A DNA stretch of 61,912 nucleotides from JAIBJN01 sp035762005 (GTDB lineage Bacteria; Actinomycetota; Thermoleophilia; Gaiellales; Gaiellaceae), in contig DASTQA010000085.1 in the NCBI GenBank assembly GCA_035762005.1, positions 1 through 61,912 of the forward strand, in the 5' to 3' direction. The notes beneath the pieces are model-generated. The model did no database searches, was not told the origin of the DNA, and was given only the letters and a program-made list of their open reading frames with translations. Below are positions 7,022 to 14,333 of the stretch, piece by piece. Positions within the stretch are counted from its first letter, which is position 1, and the number at the start of each line of letters is the position of its first letter. The translations under genes were made by a program, and so were the position numbers.

Positions 7022-8181
7022 GGGCTCTCTGGCACTCTTGCCACCGGAGTGCCAAGAAGGCGGCGCCCGCGCGTGACTGCGACGAGCGTGAGCGCGCAGA
7101 CGAGCGACATGAGGGCGAAGGGGAGCGCCTCCCCGGCGACGTCCGCGAGCGCGCCGCCGACGGGCGGGCCCACGGAGTTCCCGCCCCCCCAGGCGGCGTT
7201 CATGAGGCCGAACGCGAAGCCCTGCGCGAGGCCGATGCGCTCGGCGGCGTCCGAGAGGAGCGCCATGGCGGGCGCCCAGAAGGCGCCGAAGGCGATCGAA
7301 GAGCAGACGACGAGCGGCACGATGAGGAGCGGCCGGTCGGCGAGCGCGAGCGCGGCGGTCACGAGGACGCCGGCGGCGAGCGCGAAGCGGAGCGGCTGCA
7401 GGCGGCCCCGGCGGTCCGAGACCCGCCCGAGGAGCGGGGCGACGACCATCTCGATCGCGGCCGCGGCGATGAAGACGGCGGCGATCGCGGCCGCGCCCCA
7501 GCCGGCGTCGTCGAGCTCGAGCGGCACGAGCACGGCGACGATCCCGAAGAGGAGCGCCGGCATGACCATGAGCCAGAGGGCGCCGAGGACGACCCGGTGG
7601 CGGAGCGCGGCCAGGATCGCGCTCGGATGCTGCACGTGGGCCTCGACGGGCGGCGTGAGCAGCGCCCATGCGACGAGCGCGAGCGCGATGCCGGCGACGC
7701 CGACGAAGACGGGCCGGGGGCCGAGCGACTCTGCGAGCGCGCCGACGGCAGGGCCGAGGAGCGCGCCGAAGATGGCGGCCCCGATGGCGGTCCCGAGCAT
7801 CTCGCCCCGGCGCGACCGCGGCGTGCCGGCGACGAGCCAGGCGAGCGCGCCGGCCCAGGAAAGCGCGCTCCCGACGCCCTGGGCCAGGCGCGCCAGGCCG
7901 AGCGTCCACGGATCGCCGGCGAGGCCGAAGGCGACGCTCGCGACCGCCATGAGCAGGAGGCCGGCGACGACGGCGCGGCGCGGGCCGAGGCGCGCGGACG
8001 CGATCCCGCCCGGGATCGCGCCGAGGAACGCACCGGCCGCGTAGGCGCCGACGAGCAGGCCGGCGCCGCCCTTGGAGAGGCCGAACTCCTCCTCGTAGTG
8101 CGGCAGGAGCGGGACGAGCGCCGCGTAGAGCATCGTGTCGGCGAGCGTGATGGCGCAGACGAGCAGGAGCAGGCGGCGCAC
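7018..8181 (-). CDS. MFS transporter
   Basis: 387 residues with about 12 hydrophobic segments in two halves. The loop after helix 2 (GGIASARLGPRRAVV) and the matching loop in the second half (GRVSDRRGRLQPL) are MFS motif-A-like. It would use a proton or substrate gradient to move a small molecule, most likely efflux; the substrate is unknown. The GTG start at 8181 is supported by TATCGT 7 nt upstream. The 3' end carries a CIRCE operator and the groES -35, so its last codons (TPVARVPESP) are under double constraint. Confidence 0.9.
   Translation of the reverse strand: MRRLLLLVCAITLADTMLYAALVPLLPHYEEEFGLSKGGAGLLVGAYAAGAFLGAIPGGIASARLGPRRAVVAGLLLMAVASVAFGLAGDPWTLGLARLAQGVGSALSWAGALAWLVAGTPRSRRGEMLGTAIGAAIFGALLGPAVGALAESLGPRPVFVGVAGIALALVAWALLTPPVEAHVQHPSAILAALRHRVVLGALWLMVMPALLFGIVAVLVPLELDDAGWGAAAIAAVFIAAAAIEMVVAPLLGRVSDRRGRLQPLRFALAAGVLVTAALALADRPLLIVPLVVCSSIAFGAFWAPAMALLSDAAERIGLAQGFAFGLMNAAWGGGNSVGPPVGGALADVAGEALPFALMSLVCALTLVAVTRGRRLLGTPVARVPESP
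7029..7055. promoter_or_regulatory. CIRCE operator 2, inside the MFS 3' end
   Basis: CTGGCACTC-N9-GAGTGCCAA, the same inverted repeat as operator 1. It lies upstream of the groES -35 and falls within the last dozen codons of the MFS gene. Confidence 0.85.
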
Positions 8182-8188
8182 GGCGGTG

Positions 8189-8194
8189 ACGATA
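8189..8194 (-). promoter_or_regulatory. -10 hexamer TATCGT, leaderless start of MFS gene
   Basis: TATCGT ends 7 nt before GTG 8181. Confidence 0.45.
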
Positions 8195-8305
8195 GCGCCG
8201 TGCGCTCGTGCTCCACCCGCACGACCTCGGCCGTGTCCCGCGGGCCCGTGGCCGGCGACCGCAAGGGTGCCGCGGCCCCGCCGAGCGCCTCCGGGCGAGC
8301 CGCGC

Positions 8306-8311
8306 TAGCGT
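8306..8311 (+). promoter_or_regulatory. -10 hexamer TAGCGT upstream of a leader ORF
   Basis: TAGCGT ends 6 nt before GTG 8318, the spacing used by leaderless genes elsewhere in the window. Confidence 0.4.
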
Positions 8312-8317
8312 GTGCCC

Positions 8318-8353
8318 GTGCACCATGAGCTCGTCCACGCGGCGCCGTCGTGA
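8318..8353 (+). CDS. possible 11-residue leader peptide coupled to the Nudix gene
   Basis: GTG 8318 opens an 11-codon frame (VHHELVHAAPS). Its TGA overlaps the GTG of the Nudix gene as GTGA (8350-8353). The leaderless-type hexamer upstream and the 4-nt overlap suggest translational coupling, but so short a frame can arise by chance. Confidence 0.3.
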   Translation: MHHELVHAAPS

Positions 8354-8784
8354 GGCGCGAGTTCTCCGCGGGCGGGGTCGTCGTCCGGCGGCTGCGGGGC
8401 GGCTGGTTCCTCGCCGCCATCAAGCCCGGCGGGAAGGACGTCTGGGCGCTGCCGAAGGGGCTGATCGGGCGCGGGGAGGACCCCGCCGCCACGGCCGCGC
8501 GGGAGGTCGCAGAGGAGACCGGCGTCGAGGGCCGCCTCGTCGCCAAGCTCGGCGACGTCCGCTACGTCTACACCTGGCGCGGCGAGCGCGTGTTCAAGGT
8601 CGTGAGCTTCTTCCTCTTCCGCTACAGGCGGGGGCGCATCGGGAAGATCCCGCCCGAGCTCGCCTTCGAGGTGGACGAGGCCCGCTGGCTGCCGCTCGAC
8701 GAAGCGCCGGAGCTCCTGGCCTACCGGGGCGAGCGGGCCATGGTGGAGAAGGCGCGCGAGACACTGGCCGCGGAGGCCGTATGA
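8350..8784 (+). CDS. Nudix hydrolase
   Basis: 144 residues. A full Nudix box runs from G37 to V59: G37, E43, then R51-E52 and E55-E56, T57-G58. This binds Mg2+ for hydrolysis of nucleoside diphosphate-linked compounds. The LPKGLIGRGE context and the basic patch GGKDVWALPKG resemble small MutT/Ap4A-type enzymes, but the substrate is not determinable. The start GTG 8350 is shared with the stop of a putative leader peptide. The end (GTATGA) overlaps the ATG of the ASCH gene, so the two are translated together. Confidence 0.92.
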   Translation: MRREFSAGGVVVRRLRGGWFLAAIKPGGKDVWALPKGLIGRGEDPAATAAREVAEETGVEGRLVAKLGDVRYVYTWRGERVFKVVSFFLFRYRRGRIGKIPPELAFEVDEARWLPLDEAPELLAYRGERAMVEKARETLAAEAV

Positions 8785-9164
8785 TGAGCCGTCTCCTCGG
8801 CCCCCCGCCCGGCTCGATGTACGCCCTCAACTTCTACTCCCCGATCGTCGCCGACCAGCTCAGGAGCCGGCGCAAGACCGCGACGATCCGGCTGGGCGAC
8901 AAGGCCGGGAAGTACAAGAAGGGGATGGTCGTCCAGGTGCTCGTCGGCCTGCGCTACGGCCCGCGGGAGAAGATCTTCGACGCGGTCATCGACAAGGTCG
9001 AGGTGAAGCGGCTCGCCGAGTGCTCGCCGCGCGAGCTCGAGAAGGACAACCCGGAGATCAAGCGCACGGAGGACATGGCCGTCTTCCTCGGCCGGCTCTA
9101 CAACCGCGAGGTGACCGAGGAGAACACGGTCACCGTCATCCACTTCTCCGAGATCCACTCGTAG
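8781..9164 (+). CDS. ASCH-domain protein
   Basis: 127 residues from ATG 8781 (a second ATG at 8784 is also possible). ALNFYSPIVADQLRSRRKTATIRLGDKAGKY is the start of an ASCH/PUA-like beta-barrel, with the KT-IRLGDK surface typical of the family. ASCH domains are thought to bind RNA or modified nucleotides. It overlaps the Nudix gene by 4 nt, so the pair may act on the same nucleotide pool or RNA; that is inference. Its 3' end overlaps the opposing zinc-ribbon gene by 29 nt. Confidence 0.82.
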   Translation: MMSRLLGPPPGSMYALNFYSPIVADQLRSRRKTATIRLGDKAGKYKKGMVVQVLVGLRYGPREKIFDAVIDKVEVKRLAECSPRELEKDNPEIKRTEDMAVFLGRLYNREVTEENTVTVIHFSEIHS

Positions 9165-9450
9165 CAGGCCCGTGGCCTCCGGCCTTGCGGATGGGGATGC
9201 CGAAGGCCTCGGCCGGGCGAAGCTCGCCGCCGCAGTCCTCGCACGCGACTGCGAACGCCGAGGCGATCCGGGCGCCGCAGGCCGGGCAGCGGGCGCGCAG
9301 CTCGCCGCCGCAGGCGGGGCAGGCGGCGGGCACCTCGGGCTCGCTCTCGGCGAAGTAGCGCTGGACGTGACCGCAGCGGAGGCAGAAGGCGACCCAGTCG
9401 CCGAGCGTCCGGCGACGCTCCTCCCGGAGCCAGTCCGAGGCGCGGCCCAC
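9136..9450 (-). CDS. zinc-ribbon protein
   Basis: 104 residues with four CxxC pairs: CLRC, CPAC, CPAC and CEDC, within residues 23-71. This predicts two zinc ribbons, the second like a double zinc ribbon. No enzymatic domain is seen; such proteins often bind nucleic acid or partner proteins. The 3' end overlaps the convergent ASCH gene by 29 nt. The start GTG 9450 is 6 nt behind TAGGGT, a leaderless arrangement that supports the gene being real. It is divergent from the E1alpha gene. Confidence 0.72.
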   Translation of the reverse strand: MGRASDWLREERRRTLGDWVAFCLRCGHVQRYFAESEPEVPAACPACGGELRARCPACGARIASAFAVACEDCGGELRPAEAFGIPIRKAGGHGPATSGSRRSG

Positions 9451-9456
9451 CTTCGC

Positions 9457-9462
9457 ACCCTA
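9457..9462 (-). promoter_or_regulatory. -10 hexamer TAGGGT, leaderless start of zinc-ribbon gene
   Basis: TAGGGT ends 6 nt before GTG 9450. Confidence 0.45.
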
Positions 9463-9467
9463 GCCGC

Positions 9468-9473
9468 TAGAGT
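9468..9473 (+). promoter_or_regulatory. -10 hexamer TAGAGT for the E1alpha-E1beta-E2 operon
   Basis: TAGAGT ends 11 nt before ATG 9485, giving a leader of only about 4-5 nt and no ribosome site. It is back to back with the zinc-ribbon promoter. Confidence 0.45.
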
Positions 9474-9484
9474 TCGAGCCGCGA

Positions 9485-10531
9485 ATGGCGATCGCGAGGG
9501 AAGCAGAACCGGTCGGCTCGCTCACGGAGGTCAGGGAGTTCGGCCTCGACCGCGAGGACCTGCTCGGCATCTATCGCCACCTCCTCACGACGCGCGGTGT
9601 GGAGGAGCGCGGCCACATCCTCTACAAGCAGGGAAAGATCCCCGGGAGCTTCTACACGGGGCGCGGGAACGAGGCGGCCTCGGTCGGCGTCGCGACCGCC
9701 ATGGGACCCGACGACGTCGGCACGCCGCTCCACCGCGACATGGGCGTCCACATCGTCCGCGGCGTCGAGCCGTGGCGCATCTTCGCCCAGTTCATGGGCC
9801 GCCTCGACGGGCCGACGAAGGGCAAGGACGGCAACGTCCACATGGCCGACGACCGGCTCGGCCTGATCGCCATGGTCAGCCACCTCCCGGCGATGCTCCC
9901 CGTCGCCGTGGGCTGCGCGCTCGCCTTCCGGATCCGCGAGGAGAAGCGCGTCGCGGTCGGGTGGTTCGGCGAGGGCGCCTCGGCGCGCGGCGACACGCAC
10001 GAGTCGATGAACCTGGCGGGCATCCGGCGGCTGCCGGTCGTCTTCGTCTGCGACAACAACCAGTGGGCGTACTCGACGCCGACGCACCTCGAGTACGCGA
10101 CCGAGCACGTCGCCGACCGCGCGAAGGCGTACGGCTTCGAGGGAGTCGTCGTCGACGGGACGGACGTCCTCGCGGTCTACCGCGAGGCCCGCCGGGCGAT
10201 CGAGAAGGCGCGCGCCGGCGGCGGCCCGACGCTGATCGAGTGCCTCACCCTGCGCATGGAGGGCCATGCCGTGCACGACGACGCCTTCTACGTCCCGAAG
10301 GAGATGTTCGAGGAGTGGGCGAAGCGCGACCCCCTCGAGCGCTACCGCTCGTGGCTCCGGGAGAACGCCGACTTCGCGGACGAGGAGGAGGACGAGATCC
10401 GCGGCGAGGTCAAGAAGCTCCTGAACGACGCGATCAAGCGCGCGGACGAGAGCCCGCTGCCCGACGCGTCCACGCTCCTCGAGGGCGTCTTCGCCACGCC
10501 CGAGGACCTCGACACGCCCCACCACAAGTAG
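9485..10531 (+). CDS. 2-oxoacid dehydrogenase E1 component, alpha subunit (pyruvate or branched-chain)
   Basis: 348 residues. The thiamine diphosphate site is visible as GWFGEGASARGDTHESMN followed by VFVCDNNQWAYSTP, and the substrate-side GSFYTGRGNEAASVG lies at about 56-70. With E1beta it decarboxylates a 2-oxoacid and reductively acetylates the lipoyl group of E2. Sequence alone does not separate pyruvate from branched-chain oxoacid enzymes. It is the first of three genes in the order alpha, beta, E2, with no E3 in the cluster. The lipB and lipA genes just downstream supply lipoyl groups. Confidence 0.93.
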   Translation: MAIAREAEPVGSLTEVREFGLDREDLLGIYRHLLTTRGVEERGHILYKQGKIPGSFYTGRGNEAASVGVATAMGPDDVGTPLHRDMGVHIVRGVEPWRIFAQFMGRLDGPTKGKDGNVHMADDRLGLIAMVSHLPAMLPVAVGCALAFRIREEKRVAVGWFGEGASARGDTHESMNLAGIRRLPVVFVCDNNQWAYSTPTHLEYATEHVADRAKAYGFEGVVVDGTDVLAVYREARRAIEKARAGGGPTLIECLTLRMEGHAVHDDAFYVPKEMFEEWAKRDPLERYRSWLRENADFADEEEDEIRGEVKKLLNDAIKRADESPLPDASTLLEGVFATPEDLDTPHHK

Positions 10532-10542
10532 GTGGCTGGCTG

Positions 10543-11520
10543 ATGGCCGAGAAGACGTACCTGCAGGCGATCTCGGACGGCCTGCGCCAGGAGATGCGCC
10601 GGGACAAGCGCGTCTACGTCATCGGCGAGGACGTCGGCGTCTACGGCGGCGCGTTCAAGGTGACGCAGGGCTTCCAGGAGGAGTTCGGGCCGTGGCGTGT
10701 GATCGACGCGCCCCTCGCCGAGACCGCCATCGTCGGGAGCTGCACCGGCGCGGCGATGATGGGCATGCGTCCGGTCGCCGAGATGCAGTTCGCCGACTTC
10801 GTCTCCTGCGCCTGGGACCACCTCGTCACCGTCGCCGCGAAGCAGCGCTACCGCGCGGGCACGCCGGTGCCGATCGTCGTGCGCTGCCCGTCGGGCGGCG
10901 GCTTCTCGGGCGGCCCGTTCCACTCGCAGAATCCCGAGTCGAGCTTCGCGCACATCCCCGGCCTCAAGGTCGTCTGCCCGGCGACGCCGGAGGACGCCAA
11001 GGGCCTCCTCGTCAGCGCGATCGAGGACCCGAACCCGGTCCTCTACTTCGAGCACAAGCACCTCTACCGCCGGATCAAGGCCGACGTCCCGGACGAGCGC
11101 TACACGACTCCCTTCGGCGAGGCGCGCATCCATCGCGAGGGCGAGGACGTCACGCTCGTGACGTGGGGCGCGATGGTCTTCACCGCAGCCGAGGCGGCCG
11201 AGAAAGTCGCCGAGGAGGACGGTGTCTCGACCGAGATCGTCGACCTGCGCACGATCGTCCCCTGGGATCGCAAGGCCGTGCTCGCCTCGACCGAGAAGAC
11301 GTCGAAGGCGATCGTGCTCCACGAGGACACCCTCACGGGCGGGTTCGGCGGCGAGATCGCCGCCACCATCGCGGAGGAGGCCTTCGAGCACCTCGACGCG
11401 CCCGTGAAGCGGATCGCCGCCCCGGACACGCCGGTGCCGTTCTCGCCGCCCCTCGAGAAGGCGTTCCTCCCGCAGGTCGAAGACGTCGTGGCGGGCCTGA
11501 GGGAGATCGCGGCCTACTGA
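10543..11520 (+). CDS. 2-oxoacid dehydrogenase E1 component, beta subunit
   Basis: 325 residues from ATG 10543, 11 nt after E1alpha. E1beta landmarks are YVIGEDVGVYGGAFKVTQGF, DAPLAETAIVGSCTGAAMMG and PEDAKGLLVSAIEDPNPV, with a C-terminal transketolase-like domain (VDLRTIVPWDRKAV, VLHEDTLTGGFGGEIAA). It forms the alpha2beta2 thiamine enzyme with the upstream subunit. The stop TGA overlaps the ATG of E2 (ATGA at 11517-11522 region), so translation is coupled. Confidence 0.95.
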   Translation: MAEKTYLQAISDGLRQEMRRDKRVYVIGEDVGVYGGAFKVTQGFQEEFGPWRVIDAPLAETAIVGSCTGAAMMGMRPVAEMQFADFVSCAWDHLVTVAAKQRYRAGTPVPIVVRCPSGGGFSGGPFHSQNPESSFAHIPGLKVVCPATPEDAKGLLVSAIEDPNPVLYFEHKHLYRRIKADVPDERYTTPFGEARIHREGEDVTLVTWGAMVFTAAEAAEKVAEEDGVSTEIVDLRTIVPWDRKAVLASTEKTSKAIVLHEDTLTGGFGGEIAATIAEEAFEHLDAPVKRIAAPDTPVPFSPPLEKAFLPQVEDVVAGLREIAAY

Positions 11521-12947
11521 TGGCCACCGGCACCGCCGTCGACGTCGTCATGCCGCAGATGGGCGTCTCCGTCTCCGAGGGGACGATCACGAAGTGGGTC
11601 AAGTCCGAGGGCGAGCCCATCGAGGCCGACGAGACGCTGCTCGAGATCTCGACCGACAAGGTCGACACGGAGGTGCCGAGCCCGGCCAGCGGCGTCGTCC
11701 AGCAGATCATCGTCCCGGAGGGCGAGACGGTCGCCGTGGGCACGAAGCTCGCGGTCATCGCGCCTCCGGGCGCCGAGGCGCCTGCCGCGCCGGTGCCGGC
11801 GGAGGCCCCGCCCGAGCCGGCGACGCAGGAGGCCGCCGCCCAGGCCGAGGCCGGCTCGAGCGGCGAGGGCGGGGCGCCCACGGCGCCCGCGTCCGCTCCC
11901 GCGCCTGCGCCTGCGGCGGAGGAGGTGCCGGCCGCGCCGCCGTCCCCGGAGCCGGCCGCGGAGGCGCCCGCTCCCGCGGACGGGCAGGCCGAGGGCGCGC
12001 GCTTCGTCTCCCCCGTCGTCGCGCGCATCGCCGCCGAGCACGGCGTCGACGTCTCGCAGGTGCCCGGCACCGGACGGGGCGGACGCGTGACGAAGAAGGA
12101 CATCCTCGGGTTCGTCGAGTCCGGCCAGGCGGCTCCCGCCCCGGCCGCGCCCGAGGCCCCGCCTCGGCCGGCCGAGGCGCCCGCCCAGCCGGCACCCGCC
12201 GCGCCCGCGCCGGCGCCCGCGCCGGAGCCCCGGGCGGGCGAGAAGGTGGAGCCGATGTCGGCGATGCGGCGCGGCATCGCCGAGCACATGCGCCGCTCGC
12301 TCGACACCGCGGCCCACGTGACGAGCTCGATCGAGGTCGACATGACGAGGGTCGCTGCCATCCGGGCGAAGCTGAAGAAGGAGTACCAGGAGGCGTACGG
12401 GGTCAACCCGACCTACCTCGCGTTCGTCGCGCGGGCCGCCGTAGAGACGCTGAAGGACTACCCGTGGGTGAACGGCGAGCTGCGCGGCGACTCGATCGTG
12501 ACGCGCTCCTTCGTGAACGTCGGGTTCGCCGTCGAGCTCGCCGACGGGAAGGGCCTCATCGTCCCGGTCGTGAAGAACGCGGAGACGCTGAACCTCCTCG
12601 GGCTAGCGAAGGCGATCGCCGACGTCGCGCGGCGCGCGCGGGACAAGGAGCTCCTCCCCGACGACGTCCAGGGCGGCACGTTCTCGATCACGAACCCGGG
12701 CGGCTACGGCACCTTCCACGGCACGCCGGTCATCAGCCAGCCGCAGGCGGCCATCCTCGGCACGTACGCGGTCGTCAAGCGGCCGTGGGTCGTCCAGGAC
12801 GAGCTCGGCGAGGACGTGATCGCGATCCGCTCGATCATGAACCTGACGCTCACGTACGACCACCGGCTCGTCGACGGGGCGCTCGCCGGACGCTTCCTCC
12901 GCGACCTCCGCGAGCGGCTCCAGACCTGGGGCGAGACGGACTACTGA
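11520..12947 (+). CDS. dihydrolipoamide acyltransferase (E2) of a 2-oxoacid dehydrogenase
   Basis: 475 residues from ATG 11520, overlapping the E1beta stop. A single lipoyl domain (1-78) has the lipoyl lysine K47 in STDKVDTE. A long Ala/Pro/Glu swinging-arm linker follows (about 80-160). The peripheral subunit-binding domain (FVSPVVARIAAEHGVDVSQV...GRVTKKDIL) lies at about 161-198, then a second Pro/Ala linker and the catalytic domain. The catalytic motif is DHRLVDG with H448. It moves acyl groups from lipoamide to CoA and forms the core of the complex. One lipoyl domain and an E1alpha/E1beta partner fit pyruvate or branched-chain enzymes. Confidence 0.95.
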   Translation: MATGTAVDVVMPQMGVSVSEGTITKWVKSEGEPIEADETLLEISTDKVDTEVPSPASGVVQQIIVPEGETVAVGTKLAVIAPPGAEAPAAPVPAEAPPEPATQEAAAQAEAGSSGEGGAPTAPASAPAPAPAAEEVPAAPPSPEPAAEAPAPADGQAEGARFVSPVVARIAAEHGVDVSQVPGTGRGGRVTKKDILGFVESGQAAPAPAAPEAPPRPAEAPAQPAPAAPAPAPAPEPRAGEKVEPMSAMRRGIAEHMRRSLDTAAHVTSSIEVDMTRVAAIRAKLKKEYQEAYGVNPTYLAFVARAAVETLKDYPWVNGELRGDSIVTRSFVNVGFAVELADGKGLIVPVVKNAETLNLLGLAKAIADVARRARDKELLPDDVQGGTFSITNPGGYGTFHGTPVISQPQAAILGTYAVVKRPWVVQDELGEDVIAIRSIMNLTLTYDHRLVDGALAGRFLRDLRERLQTWGETDY

Positions 12948-13054
12948 CCGTCACCGACCTGCGGCGGCGTCTCCGCGCCGTCGGCCGCGGGAAGCCGTCT
13001 CGGCGGTCGGACCCGGGATGGCGATACGGCCCCTGCCGAGGCGTCGACGGCGTC

Positions 13055-13060
13055 TAAGCT
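13055..13060 (+). promoter_or_regulatory. -10 hexamer TAAGCT, leaderless start of lipB
   Basis: TAAGCT ends 7 nt before ATG 13068. Confidence 0.5.
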
Positions 13061-13067
13061 TCGGACG

Positions 13068-13781
13068 ATGGGCACGCGCGGCTACCTCCTCGACCTCGGC
13101 CGGACGCCGTACCTCGAGGCATGGGAGCTCCAGCGCTCACTCGCGGCGGCGGTCTCGCAGGGCGCGATCCCGGACACCGTCGTCCTGCTCGAGCACCCGC
13201 CGGTGATCACGCTCGGCCGGCGGACGGACGAGACGGCCGAGCTCCACGTCCCCGAGGGAGCCGAGGTCGAGGTCGTCGAGACCGACCGCGGCGGGAAGTC
13301 CACGTACCACGGGCCGGGGCAGCTCGTCTGCTACCCGATCCTCGACCTCAACCGCCACGGCCGCGACGTCAAGCGCTACGTCCGCGACCTCGAGGAGTCC
13401 GTCGTCCGCACCGTCGGCGCGCTCGGGCTCGAGGCGACGCGGATCGAGGGGCTGACGGGCGTCTGGCTCGAGCGGCCGCCGCGGAAGATCTGCTCGATCG
13501 GCGTCCACATCTCGCGCTGGATCACGACGCACGGCTACGCGCTCAACGTCGACCTCGACCCGGCGCCCTTCACGGAGTGGATCACGGCGTGCGGGCTCGA
13601 GGACGCCGCCTTCACGACCCTCGCGCGCGAGCTCGACCGGCCCGTCTCGGTCGACGAGGTCCGCCCCAGCGCGGCGGCGGCGCTCGGGGAGGTCTTCGGG
13701 CTCGAGCTCGAGGAGCTTCCCGCCGCCGACGGGCTCGGCGGTCTCTGGCCGCAGCCGGTGCACGCCCGGCTCGGCGCCTAG
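13068..13781 (+). CDS. lipB: octanoyltransferase LipB
   Basis: 237 residues. RGGKSTYHGPGQLVCYP at about 74-90 is the LipB signature. The acyl-thioester cysteine is C175 in TACGLED, and the catalytic lysine is K140 in RKICSIGVHISRW. It moves octanoate from acyl-carrier protein to lipoyl domains such as that of the E2 encoded just upstream. The 3' end shares a CTAG with the opposing cupin gene, both reading TAG. The unit has its own leaderless-type start rather than joining the E2 operon. Confidence 0.97.
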   Translation: MGTRGYLLDLGRTPYLEAWELQRSLAAAVSQGAIPDTVVLLEHPPVITLGRRTDETAELHVPEGAEVEVVETDRGGKSTYHGPGQLVCYPILDLNRHGRDVKRYVRDLEESVVRTVGALGLEATRIEGLTGVWLERPPRKICSIGVHISRWITTHGYALNVDLDPAPFTEWITACGLEDAAFTTLARELDRPVSVDEVRPSAAAALGEVFGLELEELPAADGLGGLWPQPVHARLGA

Positions 13782-14311
13782 CGGTCGGGAAGCCAGTCGT
13801 CGCGGTAGGGCGCGGGGGCCGCCTCCGAGTACCCGGCGTAGGCCTCCTCCGGTGAGGGGGTCTCCCGCTCGACGCCGGCGCGGCGACGCAGCGCGACCTC
13901 GGCCACCGGGTAGACGACGTCCCCACCCGAGCGCGTCCCGATGGCGAGGAGGACGCACTCCCTCTCGCCCGCGCCGACGAAGACGTGCTCCGTCCAGGGC
14001 GGGCAGTGGACGAAGTCCCACGCCCGCAGGCGGCGCTCCTCGCCCTCGACGAGCAGGAGGCACTCGCCCGCGAGGACGAGGAAGTCCTCCTGCTCGTCCT
14101 CGCGGTGGTACATGCAGCTCGGCTGGCCCGGCTCGAGCACGCCGACGTTGATCCCGACGCGGGGGAAGCGCTCCTCCCCCTCGAACCGGGTGAAGGCACC
14201 GAAGGCGTCGTCCGCCCACCAGCGCGCCTCGCGCGCGTTCACGACGAACCAGCCGTCGCCCTCGGGGACGAGGCCGGCGTCGGTCCGGCGCAGGGGCGCT
14301 TCGGGGATCAC
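13778..14311 (-). CDS. cupin-domain protein
   Basis: 177 residues from GTG 14311. The central cupin has FPRVGINVGVLEPGQPSCMYHREDEQEDFLVLAGECLLLV, then CPPWTEHVFVGAGERECVLLAIGTR. Metal-ligand candidates are H89 in MYHRED, a downstream acidic residue, and the histidine of TEHVF. The C-terminal tail (ETPSPEEAYAGYSEAAPAPYRDDW) is typical of a widespread uncharacterised actinobacterial group. It lies between lipB and lipA on the other strand, divergent from lipA. A lipoyl-related role is only a guess from position. Confidence 0.85.
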   Translation of the reverse strand: MIPEAPLRRTDAGLVPEGDGWFVVNAREARWWADDAFGAFTRFEGEERFPRVGINVGVLEPGQPSCMYHREDEQEDFLVLAGECLLLVEGEERRLRAWDFVHCPPWTEHVFVGAGERECVLLAIGTRSGGDVVYPVAEVALRRRAGVERETPSPEEAYAGYSEAAPAPYRDDWLPDR

Positions 14312-14319
14312 GCGCCCAC

Positions 14320-14325
14320 TAGACT
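14320..14325 (+). promoter_or_regulatory. -10 hexamer TAGACT, leaderless start of lipA
   Basis: TAGACT ends 8 nt before ATG 14334. The opposite strand reads TCTAGT 6 nt before the divergent cupin GTG, a weaker match. Confidence 0.5.
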
Positions 14326-14333
14326 GACCGGCG

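Noticed and set aside
14311..14320. TCTAGT 6 nt before the cupin GTG 14311 as a -10
   Set aside because: It breaks the TANNNT pattern at position two and may only mirror the lipA promoter on the other strand.
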